Notes: a model not told the origin generated them from the sequence alone. A stretch of DNA of 47,041 nt from an uncultured Oscillospiraceae bacterium (GCA_947627745.1 CANQXH010000007.1:1-47041); one strand, 5' to 3'; shown: positions 36,667-44,124, counted from the first letter of the stretch. Program-made: numbers and translations.

Positions 36667-38091
36667 ATGGAATCCATCTGGTCCAAAACCTGCGATTTGG
36701 CGCCCCGGGAGCCCCTTTCCGGGGACCTGGAAACGGAGATCGCGGTGATCGGCGGGGGTATGGCGGGGGTACTGATCGCCTACTATCTCCAAAAGGCGGG
36801 CCATCAGGTGGCGATTCTGGAGGCCAACCGCCTGGGAAGCGGGCAGACAAAGAACACCACCGCCAAAATCACCGCTCAGCATGCTCTGAAATATGAAAAG
36901 CTGGTCAAGGTCGTGGGCATGGCCCAGGCCCGGCAGTACGCCCAGGCCAATTTGGCCGCGGTAGGGGAGTACGCCCAGCTCATTGCTCGGGAGGGCATCG
37001 ACTGCGACTTTGAAACTGTGGATTCCTACGTCTACGGGGAGGAGGAGAAGACCCTCCGGGCCGAGGCGGAGACCGCCGCCCGGCTGGGCCTGCCCGCTAG
37101 CTTTGAAAAGGGGGATTTTTTGCCCTTTCCCGTGGCCGGGACGGTGAAATTTACCGGCCAGGCCCAGTTTCATCCCCTGAAATTTCTAAAGGCGCTGGCA
37201 TCCGGTTTGCAGGTCTACGAGCAGACGCCGGTACAAAAGGCGGAGGACGACCGCCTGATCACCCCCCACGGAACCGTGCGGGCGGGGAAGGTGGTTTTCG
37301 CGTGCCACTTTCCCTTCCTGAATTTTCCCGGAATGTATTTTGCCCGGATGCACCAGGAGCGCTCCTATGTTCTGGCTCTGGAAAACGCCCCCAAATTTCC
37401 GGGAATGGCGGTGGGGCAGGGGAAGGACGCCTTTTCCTTCCGGAATTACGGGGATCTGCTGCTCCTGGGCGGCGGCGGCCACCGGACGGGCCAAAACGAG
37501 GGAGGCCGCTATCAAATGCTGCGGGACCGGGCGGCCCAGTGGTTCCCGGAGAGCCGAGAGGTGGCCTGCTGGTCGGCCCAGGACTGCGTGACGCTGGACG
37601 AGGTGCCCTATATCGGGTGCTTTTCCCGGAAAACGCCCAATTATTTGGTGGCCACCGGCTTCGGCAAATGGGGAATGACCCACTCCATGGTGGCGGCCCA
37701 GCTGCTGCTGGACCAGGTGGAGGGCCGGAGCAATCCCAACGCCCAGGTTTTTGCCCCCCAACGGTTGGAGCCGGAGACCATCCCTGTGGCCGCCGCCGAG
37801 GGCGGACGGACCGCCAGGAGCCTGCTGCGGCAGCTGTTCCACATCCCGGAGGAGCAGGCGGAGGCCCTGGCCCCCGGCCAGGGCGGCGTGGTGATCCTGG
37901 ACGGGGAAAAGGTAGGCGTGTACAAGGATCCAAACGGACAGCTCCATCCCGTGAACATCCGCTGTCCCCACCTGGGCTGTGAGCTCAGCTGGAACCCGGA
38001 TGAAAACGCCTGGGAGTGCCCCTGCCACGGCTCCCGGTTCGACGCCTATGGCAATCTGGTCTCGGGCCCGGCTCAGGAGTCCCTGAATTAA
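36667..38091 (+). CDS. FAD-dependent oxidoreductase with C-terminal Rieske domain
   Basis: The 474-residue protein joins a DAO-type FAD oxidase domain (about 1-380) to a Rieske [2Fe-2S] domain (about 385-474), as in B. subtilis YhfW. It shows the dinucleotide fold IAVIGGGMAGVLIAYYLQKAG, LEANRLGSGQTKNTTAKITAQH, GFGKWGMTHSMVAAQLL, and the Rieske cluster ligands in CPHLGCELSW and CPCHGSRFD. The order suggests electron transfer between FAD and the cluster; donor and acceptor are unknown. Cytosolic, no signal peptide. The ribosome site GGAGGGG lies in a possible hairpin. Confidence 0.9.
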   Translation: MESIWSKTCDLAPREPLSGDLETEIAVIGGGMAGVLIAYYLQKAGHQVAILEANRLGSGQTKNTTAKITAQHALKYEKLVKVVGMAQARQYAQANLAAVGEYAQLIAREGIDCDFETVDSYVYGEEEKTLRAEAETAARLGLPASFEKGDFLPFPVAGTVKFTGQAQFHPLKFLKALASGLQVYEQTPVQKAEDDRLITPHGTVRAGKVVFACHFPFLNFPGMYFARMHQERSYVLALENAPKFPGMAVGQGKDAFSFRNYGDLLLLGGGGHRTGQNEGGRYQMLRDRAAQWFPESREVACWSAQDCVTLDEVPYIGCFSRKTPNYLVATGFGKWGMTHSMVAAQLLLDQVEGRSNPNAQVFAPQRLEPETIPVAAAEGGRTARSLLRQLFHIPEEQAEALAPGQGGVVILDGEKVGVYKDPNGQLHPVNIRCPHLGCELSWNPDENAWECPCHGSRFDAYGNLVSGPAQESLN

Positions 38092-38094
38092 AAA

Positions 38095-38118
38095 ACGCCG
38101 GCGTCATTCCGCCGGCGT
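38095..38118 (-). terminator. terminator overlapping the DUF5662 gene end
   Basis: A 9-bp stem (38095-38103 with 38110-38118) with a 6-base loop is followed on the minus strand by six T. The upstream arm encodes the last residues (TPAE) of the DUF5662 protein, so the gene ends inside its own terminator. Confidence 0.8.
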
Positions 38119-38664
38119 CTCCTCCCAGGGAAAGGGCTTTCCCTTGAGAACGCTGTTTTTTAGATATCGGAAGGTTTCCTTTTCCCCCCGGTCCCGGAGC
38201 ATGGTCAGGATGTACTCCAGCTCCCGCTGGGTCTGGGGGTGCATCTCGATCCGGTCCTTGCTGCGCAGGAAGTATTCCAGAGCCGAGGCGTCGGTGTAAT
38301 TTTTCCCCTGGTAGATCAGGCAGGCGGCCCGACGGTCCATCACCATTTCCACCAGGTAGCGCCGGGGCATGGGCACCGGGGCATAGCGCTTGGTATTCAG
38401 GTCCAGATCGGTCCAGTATTCAAAGTGGTGGCGGTTGCGGCCCTTGTGGTGCATCCACGCCAGAGAGTAGCCCCGATCCTCCCGCTCGGCGGTGTTGGGG
38501 CTGCGGGTGCCCTGGAAATACTTGGCCCCGTTCCAAAATTCCACGGGGCTGTACTTGGACAGGTCGTGGGTCAGCCCCTGATAGTACAATCCCACCCGGA
38601 AACACCCGGCCAGCACCGCGTGGCGGTGCCGGGTGATGGTCCAAAAATGCTGCCAGGCCTTCAT
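38104..38664 (-). CDS. DUF5662 family protein
   Basis: The 186-residue protein matches my recollection of the DUF5662 family. It has a His-rich core with HRHAVLAGCFRVGLYYQGLTHDLSKYSPVEFW, then LAWMHHKGRNRHHFEYW. Conserved His/Asp residues in THDLSKY and HHKGRNRHHFEYW suggest a metal site similar to HD-type hydrolases; this is inference. No signal peptide. GGAGG lies ahead of the ATG. It has its own promoter and terminator, so it is monocistronic. Function is unknown. Confidence 0.78.
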   Translation of the reverse strand: MKAWQHFWTITRHRHAVLAGCFRVGLYYQGLTHDLSKYSPVEFWNGAKYFQGTRSPNTAEREDRGYSLAWMHHKGRNRHHFEYWTDLDLNTKRYAPVPMPRRYLVEMVMDRRAACLIYQGKNYTDASALEYFLRSKDRIEMHPQTQRELEYILTMLRDRGEKETFRYLKNSVLKGKPFPWEETPAE

Positions 38665-38694
38665 GGGCGGCGCCTCCTTTGCGGTACTGCCGCT

Positions 38695-38723
38695 ATTATA
38701 CCCCCGGGGAAGGAAAATTGCAA
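38695..38723 (-). promoter_or_regulatory. promoter of the DUF5662 gene
   Basis: On the minus strand TTGCAA (38718-38723), 17 bases, TATAAT (38695-38700). Confidence 0.78.
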
Positions 38724-38758
38724 GCGGGCAAATGGGTTTTATGTAAATTAGACTAAAC

Positions 38759-38791
38759 TGTAAAATTTTTATGAAATTTTTGTAAATTTAC
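38759..38791 (+). promoter_or_regulatory. three 11-bp direct repeats, PHO-box-like
   Basis: TGTAAAATTTT, TATGAAATTTT and TGTAAATTTAC follow each other without gaps at an 11-bp period and end 2 bases before the -35 of the small peptide gene. Period and form (a 7-bp core plus 4 A/T) resemble sites bound by PhoB/PhoP and other OmpR-type regulators. The A/T tracts could instead be an UP element for RNA polymerase. Confidence 0.55.
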
Positions 38792-38793
38792 CA

Positions 38794-38822
38794 TTGACGA
38801 AGAGGACCTTCGGTGCTATAAT
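38794..38822 (+). promoter_or_regulatory. strong promoter of the small secreted peptide gene
   Basis: TTGACG (38794-38799), 17 bases, TATAAT (38817-38822) with a TGC extension; one of the best promoters in the window. Confidence 0.85.
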
Positions 38823-38873
38823 GATACTGTCCAAAAGTATTACAGAGAGAAAAAACAAGAAGGAGGGATTACC

Positions 38874-39035
38874 GTGAAGCTGGCGAGGAACTTAGGGGTA
38901 TTGATCCTGTGCGCCCTGTTGGTGGCGGCTATGTGGCTGGGAACGATCCCGGCAAAGGCGGAACACTATGACGGACAAGAGACAACCCAGCTCCGGACCG
39001 CCCTCCCCCAGGAGGACGGCTTGGAGAGCCGGTAA
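38874..39035 (+). CDS. small secreted peptide, 53 residues, unrecognised
   Basis: GTG at 38874 is preceded by AGGAGGG six bases upstream. The frame runs 53 codons to TAA and is shorter than usual gene-finding limits. The product opens with a classic signal: positively charged VKLARN, then a hydrophobic core GVLILCALLVAAMWLGTI and a likely signal peptidase site after PAKA. The predicted mature peptide is short and polar, beginning EHYDGQETTQ, with several acidic residues and no Cys, so no lipobox. A strong promoter with upstream 11-bp repeats and a terminator right after the stop make it a self-contained unit. I know no family for it. The function is open: signalling peptide, small envelope protein, or antimicrobial. 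Confidence 0.75.
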   Translation: MKLARNLGVLILCALLVAAMWLGTIPAKAEHYDGQETTQLRTALPQEDGLESR

Positions 39036-39049
39036 ACATCCATAGCGAA

Positions 39050-39078
39050 GGAGGGCCCGACCAGGCCCTCCCTTTTTT
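39050..39078 (+). terminator. terminator of the small peptide gene
   Basis: An 8-bp GC stem (39050-39057 with 39064-39071) with a 6-base loop is followed by CTTTTTT, 14 bases after the stop codon. Confidence 0.85.
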
Positions 39079-39101
39079 CGGCCCGGGAACGTCCCGGGCC
39101 G
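39079..39101. terminator. second hairpin, between convergent genes
   Basis: A perfect 10-bp stem (39079-39088 with 39092-39101) with a 3-base loop is followed by TGTTTTA on the plus strand. It is 5 bases from the ECF gene stop and probably backs up the preceding terminator. Confidence 0.55.
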
Positions 39102-39105
39102 TGTT

Positions 39106-39864
39106 TTATAATTTTGGCAGCAGATTGGTCTTCCGCAGGGCCGGACGGATGGCGAGGTACAGCAGGAATGAACAGACCATGGCCAGCAGGGCGTTGACCC
39201 CGGTGGTGATGGCGCCCATTTTGGCCCAAATGTCCGCCGCCTCCTGGGGGACCCCCAGAACATACATCTTATAAAAATAGCCCACCAGGGGATCCGCCAC
39301 GATGTTGAAGCCCATCCCGGCGACGCAGGCCAGGCCCGCTCCCAGGCGCACCCGGGTCTCCTCCTCCCGGCTGATGTGGAACAGCCGGTGGGCCACAAAC
39401 CCGGTCACGGCGCCGATGCAGAGCTTGAGCAGGAAGGTCTTGGGGGCGGAGGTGAGGTAGCCGGAGGTGAAATCCGCCAGGGTCAGGCCGATGGCCCCGG
39501 ACATCCCGCCCCAGAAGCTCCCCAAAAACAGGGCTGCCAGGACGCAAAACACGTTGCCCAGGTGAAAGGCGGTCTTCTCCGTGCCCACGGGAATGTCGAT
39601 CCGCAGATAGGCAAAGCCGATATAGCACAGGGCCGCGAACAGCGCCGCCATGGTGACGGTGCCGACGTCCGCCTTTTTCTGTCGGGGCTGGAAGGCGGCC
39701 AGCGCGGCGGCCAGGCCCGCCAGGACCAGGATCAGCCCCAGGGCGAACAGAACGGTCCAGAGGTCGACTTCCCCGGCCAGCGCCGCGTCCCGGGTGAAGG
39801 CCGCCAGCAGCCCGCCGGCAACGGCGGTACCCAGGCCGCAGATGACCAAAATCTTCTTGTTCAT
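39106..39864 (-). CDS. ECF transporter S component
   Basis: This 252-residue membrane protein has two extra N-terminal helices (ILVICGLGTAVAGGLLAAF and LWTVLFALGLILVLAGLAAAL). A six-helix core typical of ECF substrate-binding subunits follows: VTMAALFAALCYIGFAYL, FHLGNVFCVLAALFLGSFWGG, LTLADFTSGYLTSAPKTFLLK and VGYFYKMYVLG. S components capture vitamins or cofactors for a shared ECF motor; none of the motor genes is here. The ligand cannot be named. ATG at 39864 is fixed by GGAGG seven bases upstream; the longer open frame crosses the promoter. Confidence 0.85.
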   Translation of the reverse strand: MNKKILVICGLGTAVAGGLLAAFTRDAALAGEVDLWTVLFALGLILVLAGLAAALAAFQPRQKKADVGTVTMAALFAALCYIGFAYLRIDIPVGTEKTAFHLGNVFCVLAALFLGSFWGGMSGAIGLTLADFTSGYLTSAPKTFLLKLCIGAVTGFVAHRLFHISREEETRVRLGAGLACVAGMGFNIVADPLVGYFYKMYVLGVPQEAADIWAKMGAITTGVNALLAMVCSFLLYLAIRPALRKTNLLPKL

Positions 39865-39892
39865 GGTAACGCCTCCAATGATTGCTACACCC

Positions 39893-39901
39893 ATTGTAGC
39901 A
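39893..39901 (-). promoter_or_regulatory. extended -10 promoter of the ECF gene
   Basis: On the minus strand TGCTACAAT is an extended -10. The matching -35 position (39916-39921) reads CTGTTT and lies partly in an operator-like repeat. Confidence 0.6.
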
Positions 39902-39917
39902 CAAGCTGGTAATAAAA

Positions 39918-40014
39918 ACAGTACCAATTTAGTCCTATTTTTTATGGCCAGAATGGATGTGCCGAATATTACCGAGTTTTTACATAAAATGCTGAACTTT
40001 TTCAATGGTACTGT
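39918..40014. promoter_or_regulatory. inverted operator-like repeats between ECF gene and nagB
   Basis: ACAGTACCA (39918-39926) recurs as its exact reverse complement TGGTACTGT (40006-40014). Each copy overlaps the -35 region of one of the two divergent promoters. The nagB-side copy continues to the small palindrome GTACTGTAC, somewhat like GntR-family sites. The 211-base gap 39865-40075 is otherwise AT-rich without a gene. Confidence 0.5.
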
Positions 40015-40040
40015 ACAAATTAGGCGAAATAATGTATACT
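40012..40040 (+). promoter_or_regulatory. promoter of nagB
   Basis: TGTACA (40012-40017), 17 bases, TATACT (40035-40040); the ATG follows 35 bases later. Confidence 0.65.
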
Positions 40041-40075
40041 TGCATCGCAAAAACGACTTTTTTGGAGGGACTGCT

Positions 40076-40816
40076 ATGCGCATCATCCGCGGAAAAGATT
40101 ACCAGGAGGTCAGCCGAATCACGGCCCGGCTTATTGCCGCCCAGGTGCTGCTGAAGCCCGAGAGCGTTCTGGGCCTGGCCACGGGCGGCAGCCCGGTGGG
40201 GACCTATGCCGAATTGGTGGAGACCTACCGGCGGGGGGAGCTGGATTTTTCCCGGGTCCGCACCGTGAACTTGGACGAGTACGTTGGACTGGGACCGGAG
40301 CACCCCCAGAGCTATGCGTACTATATGCGCCGGAATCTGTTTGACCATGTAAATCTGGATCCCGGCAGCGCCTTCCTGCCCGACGGGCTGGCCCAGGACG
40401 CCGGGGCGGAGTGCGCCCGGTACGACCGGCTGCTGGAAAGCCTGGGCGGTCAGGACCTTCAGCTGTTGGGCCTGGGGGGCAACGGCCACATTGGATTCAA
40501 CGAGCCGGGGGACGTGTTCCTTTTGCCCACCCACCGGGTGGCCCTGACGGAGTCCACCATCAGCGCCAACGCCCGGTTTTTTGAAAGCCGGGAGGAGGTG
40601 CCCCGCTGGGCCTATACCATGGGCATTGGGGGCATTCTGGCCGCCAGAAAAATCGTCATGGTGGCCACGGGGGCTGCCAAGGCCCAGGCGGTGTACGACG
40701 TGTTTTTCGGGCCGGTGACGCCCCAGGTGCCGGGCTCGATCTTGCAGCTCCATCCGGATGTGACCCTGGTGGGGGACCCGGAGGCCCTTTCCCTGACGCC
40801 CTCAGAAAATTGCTAA
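40076..40816 (+). CDS. nagB: glucosamine-6-phosphate deaminase
   Basis: NagB (246 residues) turns glucosamine 6-phosphate into fructose 6-phosphate and ammonia. It has the phosphate-sugar binding opening LGLATGGSPVGTYAELV, the catalytic Asp segment TVNLDEYVGLGPEHPQSY and LGLGGNGHIGFNEPG with the catalytic His, then a late KAQAVYDVFFGPV. ATG at 40076 has GGAGGG ahead. No nagA or PTS for GlcNAc lies beside it. It is shorter than E. coli NagB because it lacks the allosteric C-terminal extension, like the Bacillus enzyme. Confidence 0.96.
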   Translation: MRIIRGKDYQEVSRITARLIAAQVLLKPESVLGLATGGSPVGTYAELVETYRRGELDFSRVRTVNLDEYVGLGPEHPQSYAYYMRRNLFDHVNLDPGSAFLPDGLAQDAGAECARYDRLLESLGGQDLQLLGLGGNGHIGFNEPGDVFLLPTHRVALTESTISANARFFESREEVPRWAYTMGIGGILAARKIVMVATGAAKAQAVYDVFFGPVTPQVPGSILQLHPDVTLVGDPEALSLTPSENC

Positions 40817-40831
40817 ACGGCGCGACCACGG

Positions 40832-40864
40832 CGGCGTCCGCTCATGGCGGACGCCGTCTTTTAT
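40832..40864 (+). terminator. terminator of nagB
   Basis: A 10-bp stem (40832-40841 with 40847-40856) with a 5-base loop is followed by TCTTTTAT. Confidence 0.85.
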
Positions 40865-40865
40865 C

Positions 40866-40894
40866 TTGCAATTTATAGGAAGACATGGTACAAT
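40866..40894 (+). promoter_or_regulatory. promoter of the glycosyltransferase gene
   Basis: TTGCAA (40866-40871), 17 bases, TACAAT (40889-40894) with a TGG extension. It begins directly after the nagB terminator tail. Confidence 0.7.
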
Positions 40895-40930
40895 ACCTGA
40901 CAAGTTGACCGAAAAAAGGATGTGTCTGAC

Positions 40931-42046
40931 TTGAAGGTGCTGATGCTCTCCTGCAACACCGGGGAGGGCCACAATTCCACTGCCCGGGCAGTGATGGAGG
41001 CCCTGGAGGCCAAGGGGGTCTCCTGCCGGCTGGAGGATGCTTTGGCCTGCCTGTCCCCCCGGTTTTCCAAATTTGTCTGCAACTGGCATGTGCGGCTCTA
41101 TAAGTACGGCCCCATGCTCATCGACGCCAGCTACCGGGCTATGGAGCACAACCCCGCGGAGCCGGAGGAGGCCACCCCGGTCTATGAGCTGCTGGCCATG
41201 GGGGCGGAGCGGCTGCATGACCTGCTGCGGGAGGGCGGCTACGGAGCGGTGCTGTGTACCCATGTGTTCGCCGGGCTGATGATGACCGAGGTGCGGCGGG
41301 TTTGGGGAGCGGAAATGCCCTGCTACTTTGCCGCCACGGACTATACCTGCTCGCCCACCGTGGAAAGCTGCCAGTTGGACGGCTATTTTCTCCCGGCGGA
41401 GGATCTGATCCCGGAATTTGCCGCCGTCGGGCTCCCGAAGGAGAAGCTGCTGCCCACCGGGATCCCCACCTGCCGGGCCTTTCGGAGCAGGGGGGACCGG
41501 GCCCAGGCCCGCCGGGCCCTTCGCCTGCCGGCGGAGGGGGCGCTGGCGCTGCTGCTGGGCGGCAGCATGGGGGCGGGGCCTATTCGGAAAATTGCCCTGG
41601 GCCTGCTGGAGAAGTCCGGCGCCACGGTGGCGGCGGTCTGCGGGAACAATGAAGACCTCTGCCGGAGTTTGGAGGAGCTGTCCGATCCCCGGCTGCGGGT
41701 GGTGGGCTTTACCAGCCGGATCGCCGAGTACATGGACGCGGCGGATCTGATCGTCACCAAGCCCGGGGGCCTCACCGTCACCGAGGCGGCCTGCAAGCAC
41801 GTTCCCATGGTGCTGATCAACGCCGTAGGCGGCTGTGAGCGGCGGAATTTTGAATACTTTCTGTCCCGGGGCTGCGCCATGGGCAGCGAGGACCCAAAGA
41901 AGGCGGCGGAGATGGCGGCCTTCCTGGTCCAAAATCCCGCCCGGCGGCAGACCATGGCGGACAATCTGGCGGCCCGGTTCCCGGGCGCGGCGGCGGAGCG
42001 GATCGCCCAGATCCTGCTTGCCGGAACGGGTGCGGAGGGCGTATAG
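40931..42046 (+). CDS. MurG/UgtP-like glycolipid glycosyltransferase
   Basis: The 371-residue protein belongs to the MGDG synthase/diacylglycerol glucosyltransferase group (GT28). It shows the opening KVLMLSCNTGEGHNSTARAV, CYFAATDYTCSPTVESCQLD, the linker LLLGGSMGAGPIRK, and the donor site IVTKPGGLTVTEAACKHVPM. It probably adds glucose or galactose to diacylglycerol at the inner membrane face, making glycolipid or a lipoteichoic acid anchor. A GTG at 40922 is only two bases from AAAGGA. TTG at 40931 gives the family N-terminus at better spacing and is preferred, with some doubt. Rubrerythrin follows after 47 bases. Confidence 0.85.
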   Translation: MKVLMLSCNTGEGHNSTARAVMEALEAKGVSCRLEDALACLSPRFSKFVCNWHVRLYKYGPMLIDASYRAMEHNPAEPEEATPVYELLAMGAERLHDLLREGGYGAVLCTHVFAGLMMTEVRRVWGAEMPCYFAATDYTCSPTVESCQLDGYFLPAEDLIPEFAAVGLPKEKLLPTGIPTCRAFRSRGDRAQARRALRLPAEGALALLLGGSMGAGPIRKIALGLLEKSGATVAAVCGNNEDLCRSLEELSDPRLRVVGFTSRIAEYMDAADLIVTKPGGLTVTEAACKHVPMVLINAVGGCERRNFEYFLSRGCAMGSEDPKKAAEMAAFLVQNPARRQTMADNLAARFPGAAAERIAQILLAGTGAEGV

Positions 42047-42093
42047 TTTTCCCGGCCCATGGGCATACTGCCTTTTATAAAGGAGGCATTGCC

Positions 42094-42693
42094 ATGGATA
42101 CAAGCAATCGCGAAACCCTTGAGAATTTGGCCCGGTCCTTTGCCGGGGAGGCCCAGGCCCGCACCCGGTACACCGTCTACGCCCAGGTGGCCCGGAAGGA
42201 GGGCCAGGAGTGGATCGCCCGGGTCTTTGAGGAGACCGCCGCCAACGAGGCGGTCCACGCCGAGGAATTTTTGGAGCAGCTGCAAAAAATGGGCGGCTGC
42301 GCCGACAATATCGATATCTCCGGCGGCTATCCCTTCCAGCTGGGCAGCACGGCGGAGAATCTGGCCTATGCCGCCACCGGAGAAATGCACGAGCATGATC
42401 AGGTCTATCCGGCCTTCGCGGAGGCGGCTCGCCGGGAGGGCTGCGATGAGGCCGCCCGGCTCTGGCTGCAAATCGCCCGGATCGAGGGCGTCCACCACAA
42501 TGCGTTCCAGAGCCTGTACGACCAGTACACCTCCGGGACCCTGCACGAGAAGGAGCGGCCCATCACCTGGCGCTGCCTGAACTGCGGCTACACCTACGAA
42601 AGCGTCCGCGCCTGCGATCCCTGCCCCGTGTGCGATAAGCCCAAGGGCTACCAGGCGGGGGAACTGAATGAGCGGCAGCTCATGGGGAAATAG
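42094..42693 (+). CDS. rubrerythrin
   Basis: The 199-residue protein has a ferritin-like diiron domain (SFAGEAQARTRYTVYAQVA, ANEAVHAEEFLEQL, EMHEHDQVYPAFAEAA, ARIEGVHHNAF supply the Glu and His ligands) and a C-terminal rubredoxin-type site (CLNCGYTYE and CPVCDKPKGY). It reduces hydrogen peroxide in the cytosol using electrons from rubredoxin or NADH enzymes, which is typical for strict anaerobes. AAAGGAGG precedes the ATG. No PerR-like box or separate promoter was seen in the 47-base gap, so it may share the glycosyltransferase transcript. Confidence 0.96.
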   Translation: MDTSNRETLENLARSFAGEAQARTRYTVYAQVARKEGQEWIARVFEETAANEAVHAEEFLEQLQKMGGCADNIDISGGYPFQLGSTAENLAYAATGEMHEHDQVYPAFAEAARREGCDEAARLWLQIARIEGVHHNAFQSLYDQYTSGTLHEKERPITWRCLNCGYTYESVRACDPCPVCDKPKGYQAGELNERQLMGK

Positions 42694-42733
42694 GGTGAAC
42701 GCCGGAAACGGTGATATTTTTTGCAACTTCTTG

Positions 42734-42763
42734 TTTACAGAAGGCGCTTTGGTGTGATATAAT
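42734..42763 (+). promoter_or_regulatory. promoter of the exonuclease gene
   Basis: TTTACA (42734-42739), 18 bases, TATAAT (42758-42763) with a TGA extension. Confidence 0.78.
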
Positions 42764-42796
42764 ACCCAACAGCACAATAAAAACAGAGGTTGCGAA

Positions 42797-43798
42797 ATGG
42801 ACTATATCGTTTTGGATATGGAATGGAATCAGCCCTGGCCCGGCTCTCCGTCCTCCAAGAAGGTGCTTCCCGTGCAGATCCGAGGGGAGATCATCCAGAT
42901 GGGAGCGGTGCGCCTGACAGACCGGGCGCTGAACGGCGAGTTTCAGATCATGGTCCGCCCGAAGTATTACCGCCGTCTCAACCGCCGGGTGAGCAAGCTC
43001 ACGGGGATCAAGGAATCCCGCTTGCTGGCGGAGGGAGTCGGCTTTGCCGAGGCGGTGGAACGGTTCCGGCAGTGGTGCGGGGAAAATGTGATCTTCCTGA
43101 CCTGGGGCTTTGACGACATTACCATTCTTCGGGAGAATCTCCAGCTCTACGGTCTGGACACCGATTGGACCGAGCGCTGGTACAACGCTCAGATGATTTT
43201 CAACGCCCAGACCGATGGCTCAACCTCCCAGAAGGCGCTGAAAACCGCCATGGCCTATTTCGAAATCGAGGCCACCCGCCCGGCCCATGACGCCCTGGGG
43301 GACGCCTACCATACCGCACTGATCTGTGCCCGGCTGGAGCTGGAGCGGGGCATGGAGGAATACGACAAGGCCCTGGAGAATCACGACAACGGCTTCCACG
43401 GGGCGGAGGTACCGGGATGCATCAGCCGCCATGTTTACTACGGCTATCCGGATCGAAAGTCCGCCATGGAGGCCATGGCTGGGGAGGAGAACCGGTGCCC
43501 GGTGTGCGGCAAGCCCATGGAGAGCCAGCGCTGGTTTTCCCAGCGAGGCCACCGGTATATGGACCTGGCGGAGTGCCCCGACCATGGGAAGTTCTTTATC
43601 CGGGTGCGGCTGTCGGATCAGAGCGACGGCACGGTGCGGGCCAGCCGCCTGGTCTATGAGAGCAGCGCCCAGACCGCCCAGACCTATTCCCGCCGGGCGG
43701 ACACGGCGGAGCCGGAGGGAACCCGCAAGCCCCGCCGCCGCCGCAGGAAGAGCGTCAAGCGGAGCCCCGAGGAGAAGAAAACCACCGCGGAGACATAA
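42797..43798 (+). CDS. DEDDh 3'-5' exonuclease with zinc-ribbon-like part and basic tail
   Basis: This 333-residue protein starts with a DnaQ/KapD-like exonuclease domain (about 1-185). The first acids are Asp7 and Glu9 in IVLDMEWNQPW, the third in FLTWGFDDITIL, and the last pair in RPAHDALGDAYHT (His then Asp five on, DEDDh type). A later stretch (about 230-270) has CPVCGKPMESQRWF and an ECPDHGKFF, which looks like a zinc ribbon. The tail carries RKPRRRRRKSVKR. The extra parts suggest binding to RNA or DNA. ATG follows AGAGG. Substrate unknown. Confidence 0.85.
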   Translation: MDYIVLDMEWNQPWPGSPSSKKVLPVQIRGEIIQMGAVRLTDRALNGEFQIMVRPKYYRRLNRRVSKLTGIKESRLLAEGVGFAEAVERFRQWCGENVIFLTWGFDDITILRENLQLYGLDTDWTERWYNAQMIFNAQTDGSTSQKALKTAMAYFEIEATRPAHDALGDAYHTALICARLELERGMEEYDKALENHDNGFHGAEVPGCISRHVYYGYPDRKSAMEAMAGEENRCPVCGKPMESQRWFSQRGHRYMDLAECPDHGKFFIRVRLSDQSDGTVRASRLVYESSAQTAQTYSRRADTAEPEGTRKPRRRRRKSVKRSPEEKKTTAET

Positions 43799-43908
43799 GC
43801 CGCGTCAGCCTGCCAAGGAACCCTGGCCCTTCAAACTGGGCCGCGGCCTATCGGTGGACGCTCAAAATAGGGGAAACCTATTGTTCCCGATAAACCGGAG
43901 AGTGAAGA

Positions 43909-44124
43909 ATGATGAGCATAGACAACATGATGGAAAAAGCCGCCGATAAGGCGGCACGGATCAAAGTGTCATGTTTTGACGGCACGGAGTATATTGGCAG
44001 AGCAAGTCATTATTGTAAAGCAGATGATGAAGATGACGGTTATTCCTCCGTGGGTATTGACACAGACGATGGTGAAGGCTGGTGCCTTAAAGAAAATGAG
44101 ATTCAGAGCATAGAATTTTTGTGA
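43909..44124 (+). CDS. small Sm-like protein in AT-richer DNA
   Basis: This 71-residue protein is short and acidic. The middle KAARIKVSCFDGTEYIGRASHYC and the end GWCLKENEIQSIEFL fit an Sm-like small barrel, but I am not sure of the family. Base composition and codon choice are clearly more AT-rich than in neighbours (AAA, GAT, TAT, GAA codons in place of the usual C/G endings). This suggests transfer. Two adjacent ATGs (43909, 43912) follow GGAGAG. A UUCG-loop terminator follows, and the tRNA-Arg end repeat lies 60 bases beyond the stop. Confidence 0.68.
   Translation: MMSIDNMMEKAADKAARIKVSCFDGTEYIGRASHYCKADDEDDGYSSVGIDTDDGEGWCLKENEIQSIEFL

Noticed and set aside
39865..40086. N-terminal extension of the ECF S component
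   Set aside because: It would run through the promoter and operator-like repeats and lacks a ribosome site; ATG at 39864 has GGAGG.
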